Below are positions 26,757 to 34,855 of a stretch of DNA of 48,995 bases, piece after piece (within the stretch, counting starts at the first letter, position 1; every line of letters starts with the position of its first letter). The notes under the pieces are model-generated. The model was given only the letters and a program-made list of their open reading frames with translations, was not told where the DNA came from and did no database searches. Location: NCBI GenBank assembly GCA_009784775.1, contig WQXQ01000005.1:1-48995 (forward strand), given 5' to 3'. Source of the stretch: Treponema sp. (GTDB lineage Bacteria; Spirochaetota; Spirochaetia; Treponematales; Breznakiellaceae). Position numbers and translations under genes: made by a program.

Positions 26757-29186
26757 TTAGTATATGCTGCCGGAGGTATTTTCGATGGTGATTCTCCTCT
26801 TATCAGTGGAAAGAAGACTTTCTATTGTAGATGAGCCGATATGCTGTAGTTGAACTCCGGTACTATCAATCGTAAAGGAAAATGCATGAGAATAATAATC
26901 GTATGTTCCGGGTGAAGTCAGAGCGGGAATTAACCAATTAAAATGACCTGTTATAGATGCTATCCCTTCATTATCCATATAATGCAATATACTGGCAGGA
27001 ACAGGAGCCCAGTTCATAAAAACGGGGTTCGTTATTGGGTTAAAAGTGAATGGATATGAATAAATACTTTTCTCGGCAATTTCCCAAGTATGGTTGGGAA
27101 GCAGATAGAATTTCCCAATACGCCCCGGTGTGGTAGAGCCATAAGTACTTGAGGAAGAACCAATACTTATATCTATTGAGCCAATATTTGGAATTTGCGA
27201 CACCGTTTGACCGGAAGTGTATGCAACTTTGATCATCCTTTTTTCGCTGGGTAGAAAAACCTCTTCCGCTGTTGTATTCCCTGTATAATTACAATAATAA
27301 ACCCCGGTGCTGGTCATGGTAAAATAGAACTCATGTTTATAATAGATGGCATCTGGTGTGCCTGTAACAGGAACCCACAAATAAAAATAATCGGATATAT
27401 CATCAATATTGTTTTGAATCATATACGTTGTTATTTCGGAGGGGACAGGATACAAATATACATTCTCTGGGTTATTGGCAAACGAAGATATTGGGGATGA
27501 AAAAATACGTTTTTCGGCAATTTCCCATGTCATGTCAGGCCGCAAATGAAATTTTCCAATATGCCCCACTCCGGCAAAAACAATATCCATTGATCCAATG
27601 TTCAGAGTTTGTTTTACTGCATTTTCTGCATTGAGTTTCCCACCAGTTCTACAATAATTATTATCCTTTAAATCTGGAACCTCAACGACACTGGCTAAAA
27701 GGATATCTTTTAATTCCAGACCTGTCAAACCTGGGTGCATGGATTTCACCAACGCCGCAACACCTGCGACAAAAGGAGCCGCTGAGGAAGTACCTCCAAA
27801 AGGCCCATAACTGCCATTATTATGTGTAGACCAAAAAGCGGTGGGGGCGAAAAGATCAACAGTTGTGGCACCATAATTGGATTCAAAGTCATTTTCCCAA
27901 CCTGGATCTTGATAAACTGATCTTCTTTCTACGTAAGGTGTTGTTGTTTTATCAATTGTATACGCGCCTACTGAAATAAGATTGGAAATTCTAGGAAGAT
28001 AGGCCACATATTGAGCATTGGGAAAATAGGGAATTCCGGAAAAATTGCGAAAATGGAAATCAGTCGTCCAATTGGCAGGGAAAACAGGGGTATTGACATT
28101 ATCATTATCATATCCATTATTACCGGCAGCGCAAACAAAAAGCCCTGTATATTGGTTTATTGCTGTATAGAGGGAAAAATTAAAGAAAGAAAAACCACTA
28201 AAGTTGAGAATATCGATAAATTCATCATAATTATTATCATTTATATTATTGACATAATCTACAGCAGCTAATACAATAGAAGTCCATGGAAGGTAACCCA
28301 ACTTTAATGAAACCAGCATTATGTCCTGATAAACACCAGTAACACCGATAAGGCCAGTTCCATTGGCACTTATAATACCCGCTACAGATGTTCCATGATT
28401 TACCTGATCATCAAAGGGATCACCTACCACTCCAATAGGATACTCAGTCCAAAAATCATGACTCAGATCAGAATCTACCCGGTTATACAAATCAGAATGA
28501 ACTGCAATACCTGTATCGAGCACGCCAATTTTAACTGGATTCATTGTAATGATATTGTTACTAACATTGGTATTAATATAGTCCCAGGCTGCAGGCAAGG
28601 AAATACTGTTATACATATCCTCTTGATAATACTCATAATGGATGGGAGGCGGATTGGGAATCCCACAGAATTCTATCATCGTATCGGGTCCGGCATACAT
28701 AATGTCATTTCTTTGTTCGAGCAGCTTTATCGCCTGAAGCACATTTTCTTTGCTTTGTATTGGTAATTCAAGACACAATATCCGCTTGAATTTGTTTACA
28801 TCCACCAACATACCCTGCTCAATCCGCTTTGTAAGTCTGCTCCAATCCCCTGTTTTTTGCGCTTTCAATTGTTCCTGAACCACTGCCATGGTTCGCTTAC
28901 TGAGGTCTCTCACTTGAACACCGTTGAGTTCGGGAAAATCTTCCGGCGTATATGTTCGAAAATCCATGCTGGCCGATTTCTTGAGCACGATTAAGACCCG
29001 GTCTTCTGCAAATGAATCTTGCAAAGTAGCATTAGAGTAGATTTTTCCTTCGTCAAATCCAGTTTCAACACTACGATTTGTTTGTTTTTTGATACCAGAT
29101 ACCGGGGCATCAAACCGGCATTGTACTGTTAAAACCACCAGCGGCAGAAGCAGTGTCAGAAAAACAGTAAAAAATCTTTTCTTCAT
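26757..29186 (-). CDS. Subtilisin-like (S8) lipoprotein protease
   Basis: 809 residues from the ATG at 29186; a TTG at 29201 is also in frame. Signal peptide with lipobox (LTVQC, Cys 23), so it is probably a membrane-anchored lipoprotein. A pro-region (about 50-190) has an inhibitor-like start (DRVLIVLKKSA). The catalytic triad is in S8 order: Asp 224 (KIGVLDTG), His 264 (NHGTSVAGI), Ser 467 (GGTSSAAPFVAG). The C-terminal third holds two repeats of about 125 residues, each with GxIGKFxLxPxxTWEIAEKxIxS, then a YPVPxxI/APVPxxI segment and an S(E/T)(K)R end. They may bind a substrate or surface partner. It is the second gene of a module with the lipoprotein at 29203-30072. Confidence 0.92.
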   Translation of the reverse strand: MKKRFFTVFLTLLLPLVVLTVQCRFDAPVSGIKKQTNRSVETGFDEGKIYSNATLQDSFAEDRVLIVLKKSASMDFRTYTPEDFPELNGVQVRDLSKRTMAVVQEQLKAQKTGDWSRLTKRIEQGMLVDVNKFKRILCLELPIQSKENVLQAIKLLEQRNDIMYAGPDTMIEFCGIPNPPPIHYEYYQEDMYNSISLPAAWDYINTNVSNNIITMNPVKIGVLDTGIAVHSDLYNRVDSDLSHDFWTEYPIGVVGDPFDDQVNHGTSVAGIISANGTGLIGVTGVYQDIMLVSLKLGYLPWTSIVLAAVDYVNNINDNNYDEFIDILNFSGFSFFNFSLYTAINQYTGLFVCAAGNNGYDNDNVNTPVFPANWTTDFHFRNFSGIPYFPNAQYVAYLPRISNLISVGAYTIDKTTTPYVERRSVYQDPGWENDFESNYGATTVDLFAPTAFWSTHNNGSYGPFGGTSSAAPFVAGVAALVKSMHPGLTGLELKDILLASVVEVPDLKDNNYCRTGGKLNAENAVKQTLNIGSMDIVFAGVGHIGKFHLRPDMTWEIAEKRIFSSPISSFANNPENVYLYPVPSEITTYMIQNNIDDISDYFYLWVPVTGTPDAIYYKHEFYFTMTSTGVYYCNYTGNTTAEEVFLPSEKRMIKVAYTSGQTVSQIPNIGSIDISIGSSSSTYGSTTPGRIGKFYLLPNHTWEIAEKSIYSYPFTFNPITNPVFMNWAPVPASILHYMDNEGIASITGHFNWLIPALTSPGTYDYYSHAFSFTIDSTGVQLQHIGSSTIESLLSTDKRRITIENTSGSIY

Positions 29187-29202
29187 TTTTATCCATCCCA
29201 AG

Positions 29203-30072
29203 TTATAATTTGATTATATATGTATAATTCCGCTTGAACATAGTTCTTAAATCGTTTTCTGTAAGGAAGTCTTTATAATCTATCTCAGCCACAGGTGCAT
29301 ACCACACACCCGTTATTTTATAAAAGGAGCCTCTTTCGGTATCTTCACCCGGTTTCCAGGCAAACATACAAACGGTATTACCAAACCATATACCATCGAC
29401 ATAAAGGGGCGCTGGACCCATATGGAACGGCACAATTGTTATTATTACATAGCCATTGTATGTGCCTAAATACCGGTGCGCCCTGTTCCACTCATCATAG
29501 CTTTGAGAAGGTATAAAATAATACAAAAAGTCGAGTTCTATCTGCCCACTCGTTGCCGCATCCAAGCCTTCGAAATCGTTTCTGTAATGCAATACATACA
29601 TACTGTTTATGTCGGCAATTGTCAATAAATCCGAGGCATACGCGTCCTGTATGTCATAAAAACTGCCGTTTCCGTCCCAGGCAAACATTTGAGCCAAACG
29701 GGGAAATATAAACACTTTACCAGCAACCCTAACATAGTCGGCAACGCCCATGCCTCCCAGAATGCCTATAACTTCATAGCCATTGTAATTGCCAAAATAA
29801 TAGTCAATCTGAAAATCATCAATGGTAAGGGGTGGCTGTACATATGCATCAGAATAGTTTTGCAAATAGTCATATTTAATCTGCCATTCAGTTTTTGCGC
29901 TTAAACCATCGAAAGTTCCTGGTTCGTTGTCCGCAAAGGGGTTAACCTGATGATCCAGGGTATTGCTACTGCGATTTTCGTTCATAGCGCCCTCTGTACA
30001 ACCGCATACCAACAGACACAGCACTGCTGCTAAAAACACGCACAATGTGGTATTTATTCTGAATTTTGCCAT
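29203..30072 (-). CDS. Lipoprotein of the protease module, copy 1
   Basis: 289 residues with a lipoprotein signal (LCLLVCGC, Cys 25). There is no recognised domain. Two internal repeats are visible: YFGNYNGYEVIGIL...FAWDGNGSFYDIQDAY and YLGTYNGYVIITIV...FAWKPGEDTERGSFYKI, each ending with an acidic helix containing DI(N/R)SM or DLRTMF. Tyr/Phe/Asn content is high. It is closely related to the gene at 30295-31167 (near-identical first 85 residues). AAGGAGG precedes the ATG. The protease start lies 16 nt after its stop; the pair probably acts at the cell surface, role unknown. Confidence 0.8.
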   Translation of the reverse strand: MAKFRINTTLCVFLAAVLCLLVCGCTEGAMNENRSSNTLDHQVNPFADNEPGTFDGLSAKTEWQIKYDYLQNYSDAYVQPPLTIDDFQIDYYFGNYNGYEVIGILGGMGVADYVRVAGKVFIFPRLAQMFAWDGNGSFYDIQDAYASDLLTIADINSMYVLHYRNDFEGLDAATSGQIELDFLYYFIPSQSYDEWNRAHRYLGTYNGYVIITIVPFHMGPAPLYVDGIWFGNTVCMFAWKPGEDTERGSFYKITGVWYAPVAEIDYKDFLTENDLRTMFKRNYTYIIKL

Positions 30073-30116
30073 TATTGGCCTCCTTTTTGGGGGGTGTGGA
30101 CACCTACCTACTATAG

Positions 30117-30145
30117 ATTATACCACATGGGGTAGATTTGGGCAA
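30117..30145 (-). promoter_or_regulatory. Promoter of lipoprotein/protease module 1
   Basis: Minus-strand TTGCCC (30145-30140), 17 nt, perfect TATAAT (30122-30117). The block of about 85 bp around it is almost the same upstream of the second lipoprotein gene (31212-31240). Confidence 0.8.
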
Positions 30146-30163
30146 GAAATTTACTCGTATTTG

Positions 30164-30292
30164 TCAACGACCAACACTACGATTCGTTTGTTTTCTGACA
30201 CCTGATTCCAGAGCATCAAACCGGCATTGTACTGTTATAATTACCAACGGCAAGAGCAACACTAACAAAACTAATGGGGTTCTCTTTTTCAT
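30164..30292 (-). pseudogene. 5' remnant of a second S8 lipoprotein protease gene
   Basis: Read from the ATG at 30292 this gives 42 codons and a stop. The first part is MKKRTPLVLLVLLLPLVIIT, then VQCRFDALESGVRKQTNRSV. It aligns with the start of the protease at 29186 (MKKRFFTVFLTLLLPLVVLT; VQCRFDAPVSGIKKQTNRSV) including the lipobox Cys. The similarity stops after NRSV, and the next sequence is the upstream block of lipoprotein copy 1. The ATG is 2 nt after the stop of lipoprotein copy 2, the same arrangement as in the intact module. It is a deletion remnant; it could still make a short lipopeptide. Confidence 0.85.
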
Positions 30293-30294
30293 AC

Positions 30295-31167
30295 CTAATT
30301 CCTCATATTAACAACATGCCGTTCAAAAATACTTCTTATATCGTCCTCCACCAAAAAGTCATTATAATCAAGATACGGACAAAATCCTAAATCCCTTGAT
30401 ATCATATATAATTGACTACTGCCGGATTCTTCATCTTGTTTCCATGCAAATATCTCAGCCATATTGGGGAGATGGAATAAAAAACCACCAATATAGACAC
30501 GATGAGATGCCGCCCACGGTGTTTCTTGCATTATTATTACATACCCATTGTAAGTACCTAAATAATAATCAAAGTCTATATCAGCCCTAACCAGTCTTTC
30601 TGTTTCCGCATCTAAACCTTCAAAGGTTTTTCCGTAATACAGATTGAGCATACTTTGTATATCGCTCCATGCCAGCAGCCCTGTATCATACGCATCCTGT
30701 ATTGCATAAAAATTGCCCATTCCAGAATTCGCATCCTGTTTCCAGGCACGCATGATAGGATAACGAGGAAATTGAAATGCCTTCAATGAAGGAGGAACTT
30801 TCCTATCATTGATTCTGACAAGGTACTCTTGCAATAATACTGGCTTATCTGTCAGGAACACGACTATTTCATACCCATTGTAATTGCCAAAATAATCGTA
30901 AATCTGGAAATCATCAATGGTGAGGGGTGGCTGTACATATGTATCAAGATAGTTTTGTAAATAGTCATATTTAATCTGCCATTCGGTTTTTGCGTTTAAA
31001 CCATCGAAAGTTCCTGGCTCGTTGTCCGAAAAGGGGTTAACTAGATGATCCAAGGTACCACTACTGCGATTTTCGTTCATAGCGCCCTCCGTACAACCGC
31101 ATATCAACAGACACAGCACTGCTGCCAAAAACACGCACAATGTGGTATTTATTCTGAATTTTGCCAT
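30295..31167 (-). CDS. Lipoprotein of the protease module, copy 2
   Basis: 290 residues from the ATG at 31167 (MAKFRINTTLCVFLAAVL), with lipobox LLICGC; an upstream in-frame start lies in the leader and is rejected. The first about 85 residues are nearly identical to copy 1. Then the copies diverge (30-40% by eye) but keep the two YNGY...FAW repeats. The C-terminus is YNDFLVEDDIRSIFERHV. Strong N-terminal identity with a diverged remainder suggests gene conversion or selection on the exposed part. Confidence 0.8.
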   Translation of the reverse strand: MAKFRINTTLCVFLAAVLCLLICGCTEGAMNENRSSGTLDHLVNPFSDNEPGTFDGLNAKTEWQIKYDYLQNYLDTYVQPPLTIDDFQIYDYFGNYNGYEIVVFLTDKPVLLQEYLVRINDRKVPPSLKAFQFPRYPIMRAWKQDANSGMGNFYAIQDAYDTGLLAWSDIQSMLNLYYGKTFEGLDAETERLVRADIDFDYYLGTYNGYVIIMQETPWAASHRVYIGGFLFHLPNMAEIFAWKQDEESGSSQLYMISRDLGFCPYLDYNDFLVEDDIRSIFERHVVNMRN

Positions 31168-31211
31168 TGTCGGTCTCCTTAGGGGGGTGTATAGACACCT
31201 ACCCATTATAG

Positions 31212-31240
31212 ATTATACCACATGGGGTAGATTCGGGCAA
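31212..31240 (-). promoter_or_regulatory. Promoter of lipoprotein copy 2
   Basis: TTGCCC (31240-31235), 17 nt, TATAAT (31217-31212) on the minus strand, identical in both boxes to the promoter at 30117-30145. Confidence 0.8.
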
Positions 31241-31277
31241 GAAATTACTCGCATTTACTCGTATTTGCACACCACCT

Positions 31278-31322
31278 CCCCTCTTCCCCTTTGCGCCTTC
31301 GTGTCTTTGCGCCTCCGTGTGA
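31278..31322. repeat. 10-bp-period dispersed repeat, downstream of dapB
   Basis: On the minus strand it reads TCACACGGAGGCGCAAAGAC, then ACGAAGGCGCAAAGGGGAAG, a run of about 10-bp units with GGCGCAAAG at its core. It lies 19 nt beyond the dapB stop. A shorter relative lies on the other side of dapB in inverted orientation (32164-32201). Confidence 0.75.
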
Positions 31323-31340
31323 GAAAAAGGGAGCAAACCC

Positions 31341-32120
31341 CTACAATATATCCGCCAGCATGTCGTCGATGGTGAAGAAACCGGTGCGGGGGGCGCCGGG
31401 CCTAAGCAGCCACTCGGCGGCGCGGACGGAGCCGGAGGCAAAGCCTTCGCGGCTGCGGGCGGTGTGGGTTATTTCGATGGTGTCTGCCGGGGAGTCGAAA
31501 AAGAGGCTGTGGGTGCCGGGTACGGAACCAATGCGCAGGCTGGGGAAGTGCAGTTCGTTTGGCTCGGGGCGGCGATCGAGGTGTTCCCATACGGCCTTGT
31601 TTTTGCGCTTCATTTGGGCAAGTGCTCCTTCAACCAGGGTTTTGGCGGTTCCCGATGGGCTGTCCAGCTTTTTGTTGTGATGCGATTCAAAGCCGCCGAC
31701 ATCGTATTCGGGGAATAAGTCGAACAGCTGAGCGGCATGCCAGGCGATACGGTAAAATACATTAACGCCCAGGGAAAAATTGGAAGCCCAGATAAGGGAT
31801 GCGCCTGCCTGCGTTACTGCCTGCCGCGCCTCGTCAAGCTGGTTAAGCCAGCCCGTGGTGCCAATGACCGCGGGAATATTTTTCTCCGCCAGGGCTTTGA
31901 TATTGGCAAGCGCCGTGGCTGGCTGGGTAAATTCAATGGCCGCATCGGCCCCGCCCAGATTTCCCGCTTCGGCAATTCCCCGGAATATCAACGCGCCTGA
32001 TGGCGTACTGGAATCCTGCGACAGGGGGTCGACAATGGCGCTGACGGTATGCCCCTGCGCAAGGGCTGCCTGTTCAACCATTTTTCCCATTTTCCCGTAA
32101 CCGATGATAGCAATGTTCAT
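31341..32120 (-). CDS. dapB: 4-hydroxy-tetrahydrodipicolinate reductase
   Basis: 259 residues. The N-terminal NAD(P) fold starts MNIAIIGYGKMGKMVEQAAL (GYGKMGK loop). The family signature near residue 150 reads ESHHNKKLDSPSGTAKTL, with the catalytic His pair and Lys. It reduces the DapA product in the lysine and meso-DAP or ornithine/lysine precursor pathway. AAGGAG lies 8 nt before the ATG. lysC lies upstream (91-nt gap), so the two first-committed parts of the aspartate pathway are linked. dapA is not in the window. Confidence 0.95.
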   Translation of the reverse strand: MNIAIIGYGKMGKMVEQAALAQGHTVSAIVDPLSQDSSTPSGALIFRGIAEAGNLGGADAAIEFTQPATALANIKALAEKNIPAVIGTTGWLNQLDEARQAVTQAGASLIWASNFSLGVNVFYRIAWHAAQLFDLFPEYDVGGFESHHNKKLDSPSGTAKTLVEGALAQMKRKNKAVWEHLDRRPEPNELHFPSLRIGSVPGTHSLFFDSPADTIEITHTARSREGFASGSVRAAEWLLRPGAPRTGFFTIDDMLADIL

Positions 32121-32163
32121 TTTATCGTCTCCTTAAATTAAGAAGGAATTTGTTCCCATTTTA

Positions 32164-32201
32164 TCACACAAAGGCACAAAGACGCAAAGGTGAAGAGAAG
32201 G
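32164..32201. repeat. 10-bp-period dispersed repeat, upstream of dapB
   Basis: TCACACAAAGGCACAAAGAC then GCAAAGGTGAAGAGAAGG on the plus strand. It matches the repeat at 31278-31322 (minus strand) with about one 10-bp unit fewer. It occupies the lysC-dapB gap. Confidence 0.7.
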
Positions 32202-32211
32202 CAATTCGAGT

Positions 32212-33549
32212 TTATAGTTTCCCAAAAAAATCGAGGTGCAGGGCTTTGACTACTTCCACGGCCTCGGCGTCGTTGACGATAAAGCTAATATTGACCTTGC
32301 TGGCGCCCTGGGAAATCATCTGTACCGGCACGCCGATAAGCTGGCAGGTTTTGAAGGCCTTGGCAAGAATTTCCGAAGATCGCCTGACATTGCCAACAAT
32401 GGTGACAATGGCCTTACCGGTCTTTATGTCAATGCTGGCAATGCGGGCAAGCTCTTTTTTCACGGCGGAAAGGTCCTGGGCTGCGTCAAGGGTCAGCGAT
32501 ACCGACACTTCGCTGGTGGCTACCATGTCTATGGAAATATGGTGACGGGCAAAAGTCGAAAACACTTCGGCCAGAAAACCGTACTGCCCCAGCATACGGG
32601 TGGACACAATATCCACCAACGTGACATTTTTGCGGAAGGTGATAGCCCGTACCGGCACGCTCTTTTTGTCCAATACGGCGACGATCCGGGTGCCGGGGGC
32701 GGCAATATTATACGAATTTTTAACCAGTACCGGGGTTCCGGTCTTGATACAGGGCTGCATTGCCCGCGGATGCAATACCTGTGCGCCAAAATAGGCAAGC
32801 TCCGCCGCCTCTTCGTAGGAAACGGTCTCCACCGGCCGCGCCTTTGCCACAATGCGGGGATCGGCGGTCAGTATGCCGTCAACATCCTTCCAGACCTGGG
32901 CTTCCTGGGCTTTGCAGGCGGCGGCAATCATGGTCGCGGTAAGGTCCGAGCCGCCCCGCCCCAGGGTGGTAATGTTGCCGTTCAGGTCTTTTGCGATAAA
33001 GCCGGTCACTATGGGCAATACGCCTGCCTTAAGCAAGGGGGCTATTTTTTGGGGGATAAGCTCCCAGCTTTCTTTTATCAGCTCGGCGGAGGTAAAGTTT
33101 GAATCAGAAACAAAGCCCACATCCCAGGCATCGCAGGCCTGAGCCGGAATTCCAATCGAATTGCAATACGCAGCGACAATCCGTATGGAAAGCCGCTCGC
33201 CAAACGAGACCAGAAAATCCTTTGTCCGGGGGGTCATTTCCCTAAGCAGGGAGATGCCGGAAAGCAGCCGTTTGAGCTCCTCCAGCAGCGCGGAAACCTC
33301 CTTTCGGACCTGATTCGGCAGTTTCAGTTTTTTTATCGTGTCAAAGTGATGATTTTCAATTTGCTCTATTAAAACGGCGCCTTTTTGGAATGCGGCGCTG
33401 CCCGCTTCCAATAGATGATCGGTGGTATCTCCCATCGCGGAAAGCACCAAAACCGGCTTCTGGTCAAGCTGTGTCTTCACAATCCCGACCACATGGCGGA
33501 TTCTTTGGGCATCCGCAACAGAGCTCCCGCCAAACTTCATCACTATCAT
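32212..33549 (-). CDS. lysC: Aspartate kinase
   Basis: 445 residues. The N-terminal MIVMKFGGSSVADAQRIRHV has the KFGGSS ATP/Asp-binding motif. TTLGRGGSDLTATMIAAA is the second conserved kinase segment (near residue 200). The C-terminal part (about 300-445) holds two ACT domains (VTLVDIVSTRMLGQYGFLAE; IVTIVGNVRRSSEILAKAF) for feedback control, probably by lysine or threonine. It makes aspartyl phosphate. A single monofunctional enzyme, not fused to homoserine dehydrogenase. Confidence 0.96.
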   Translation of the reverse strand: MIVMKFGGSSVADAQRIRHVVGIVKTQLDQKPVLVLSAMGDTTDHLLEAGSAAFQKGAVLIEQIENHHFDTIKKLKLPNQVRKEVSALLEELKRLLSGISLLREMTPRTKDFLVSFGERLSIRIVAAYCNSIGIPAQACDAWDVGFVSDSNFTSAELIKESWELIPQKIAPLLKAGVLPIVTGFIAKDLNGNITTLGRGGSDLTATMIAAACKAQEAQVWKDVDGILTADPRIVAKARPVETVSYEEAAELAYFGAQVLHPRAMQPCIKTGTPVLVKNSYNIAAPGTRIVAVLDKKSVPVRAITFRKNVTLVDIVSTRMLGQYGFLAEVFSTFARHHISIDMVATSEVSVSLTLDAAQDLSAVKKELARIASIDIKTGKAIVTIVGNVRRSSEILAKAFKTCQLIGVPVQMISQGASKVNISFIVNDAEAVEVVKALHLDFFGKL

Positions 33550-33563
33550 AATTGAACCTCATA

Positions 33564-33639
33564 GGTACGGTATCAAAAAATGGCGACAAACGCAACGGCA
33601 CCCGCCTTGCAAAAAAAACAGCCTATGTACCGTACGGTA
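33564..33639. promoter_or_regulatory. Repeated TACGGTAT word between lysC and the GGDEF gene
   Basis: GGTACGGTAT (33564-33573) lies 15 nt before the lysC start. The palindrome TACCGTACGGTA (33628-33639) lies 2 nt before the -35 box of the divergent GGDEF gene. CATAGG and CCTATG also occur beside the two words in inverse order. The placement would suit a shared repressor or activator site. Confidence 0.4.
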
Positions 33640-33641
33640 TA

Positions 33642-33670
33642 TTGCTTTTTTTTGATTAATAGTGTATAAT
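33642..33670 (+). promoter_or_regulatory. Promoter of the GGDEF-RNase operon
   Basis: TTGCTT (33642-33647), 17 nt, perfect TATAAT (33665-33670). The ATG follows at 33680, so the transcript would have a leader of 0-3 nt. Confidence 0.8.
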
Positions 33671-33679
33671 ACATCGGTA

Positions 33680-34855
33680 ATGAGAATTGATATACGAAAA
33701 AAGCTCGATTTCTGGCGTTTTTACTCATTTGAACAGGAACAGTACCAGAAGTGTATGGATAAACTATTCATCAATAATCTGTATAACCTGCATAAAATAA
33801 ATATAGCGTTCGCCATTTGTGTGGGTTGTTCCACACTCTACCCCATATTGGTCGATAAAGACCTTATAAAAGCGGGCATTTACCTTACAGTGGCTATTGT
33901 CGCGCTTCTGCTTGCCGTTTTTGCGAACTATAAAATGCAAACAGCGCTGGTAAATAACCGGCTTATCTATATATTAACAACGTTATTTTATATAAATGTG
34001 ATGTCATTTGGCATATATATGTGCGTATGGGCAACCCCGGATAAATTAGCAACGACTTTTTTATGTTTTTTGATATGCGCTCTGCTGATGTTTGTCAATT
34101 CACCCCGGTTTAACCTGAGTCTTACATTAGGCGCAATCATCGTTTTTACGATATCCACCGTTATGATTAAATCCCCCGAAAATTATTTTGTTGATATTAT
34201 AAACACCTGTATTGCCGGGCTTATCAGTCTGTCTTTTAACTGGCAAATCACCAGACTGCGGATAGGACTGGAATTAAGCACCAGTATGCTGGAAGATGAT
34301 CGTGACAAATACCTTGATCAAAGCACCACAGACGAACTAACCCAGTTGAGCAACCGCAGGGACTTTATGCAAACATTTCAGCGGTATCTGTCCAATTACA
34401 GAACTTCGGATGACTGGTTGTGCGTTGCTATTTCCGACATCGATTTTTTCAAGAACTACAACGATCATTACGGACACCCGCAGGGTGATGAATGCCTGCG
34501 TTCGATTGGCAGGGCATTTAACCAATTGAAAGAAAACCTGGGTGTGTATGCCGCTCGAGTCGGCGGAGAAGAATTTGCCATACTGTGGTTCGAGAAAGAT
34601 ATTTCCCACGTGGACACGGTCGTTTCCGATATGACCAACCTGATAAAGGAACTTAAAATTCCTCATGCAAAATCAAAAGTATCGGAATATGTAACCATGA
34701 GCATGGGAATATATGTGGAACGATGCGGCTCAACCACTGATGAGCAAACCCTGTACGATTTAGCCGATAAAGCGCTGTACGCCGCAAAAGGGAGCGGACG
34801 TAACTGCACGATTGTCTGCGGCAGAGAAATTGCACAATACAAGATACCGGTTTAA
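33680..34855 (+). CDS. Membrane diguanylate cyclase (GGDEF)
   Basis: 391 residues from the ATG at 33680 (MRIDIRKKLDFWRFY); the in-frame GTG at 33662 overlaps the -10 box and is rejected. Six hydrophobic segments lie at about 38-195. The GGDEF domain runs from about 215: DELTQLSNRRDFM, DIDFFKNYNDHYGHPQGDEC, and the active-site loop GGEEF, so it should make cyclic di-GMP from GTP. No RxxD inhibitory site is present before GGEEF (the place reads ENLGVYAARV), so product inhibition is not expected. There is no Shine-Dalgarno. The stop overlaps the start of the RNase gene (TAATG). Confidence 0.92.
   Translation: MRIDIRKKLDFWRFYSFEQEQYQKCMDKLFINNLYNLHKINIAFAICVGCSTLYPILVDKDLIKAGIYLTVAIVALLLAVFANYKMQTALVNNRLIYILTTLFYINVMSFGIYMCVWATPDKLATTFLCFLICALLMFVNSPRFNLSLTLGAIIVFTISTVMIKSPENYFVDIINTCIAGLISLSFNWQITRLRIGLELSTSMLEDDRDKYLDQSTTDELTQLSNRRDFMQTFQRYLSNYRTSDDWLCVAISDIDFFKNYNDHYGHPQGDECLRSIGRAFNQLKENLGVYAARVGGEEFAILWFEKDISHVDTVVSDMTNLIKELKIPHAKSKVSEYVTMSMGIYVERCGSTTDEQTLYDLADKALYAAKGSGRNCTIVCGREIAQYKIPV

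Noticed and set aside
30164-30292. Independent small lipoprotein gene
   Set aside because: Close match to the first 40 codons of the adjacent protease and abrupt loss of similarity fit a deletion remnant better, though expression is not excluded.
31199-31441. 80-codon minus-strand frame over the repeat beside dapB
   Set aside because: It runs through the 10-bp-period repeat and overlaps the dapB 3' end in another frame; no ribosome site.
32236-33102. 288-codon open frame on the plus strand
   Set aside because: Antisense to lysC; Gly/His-rich composition typical of a shadow frame.
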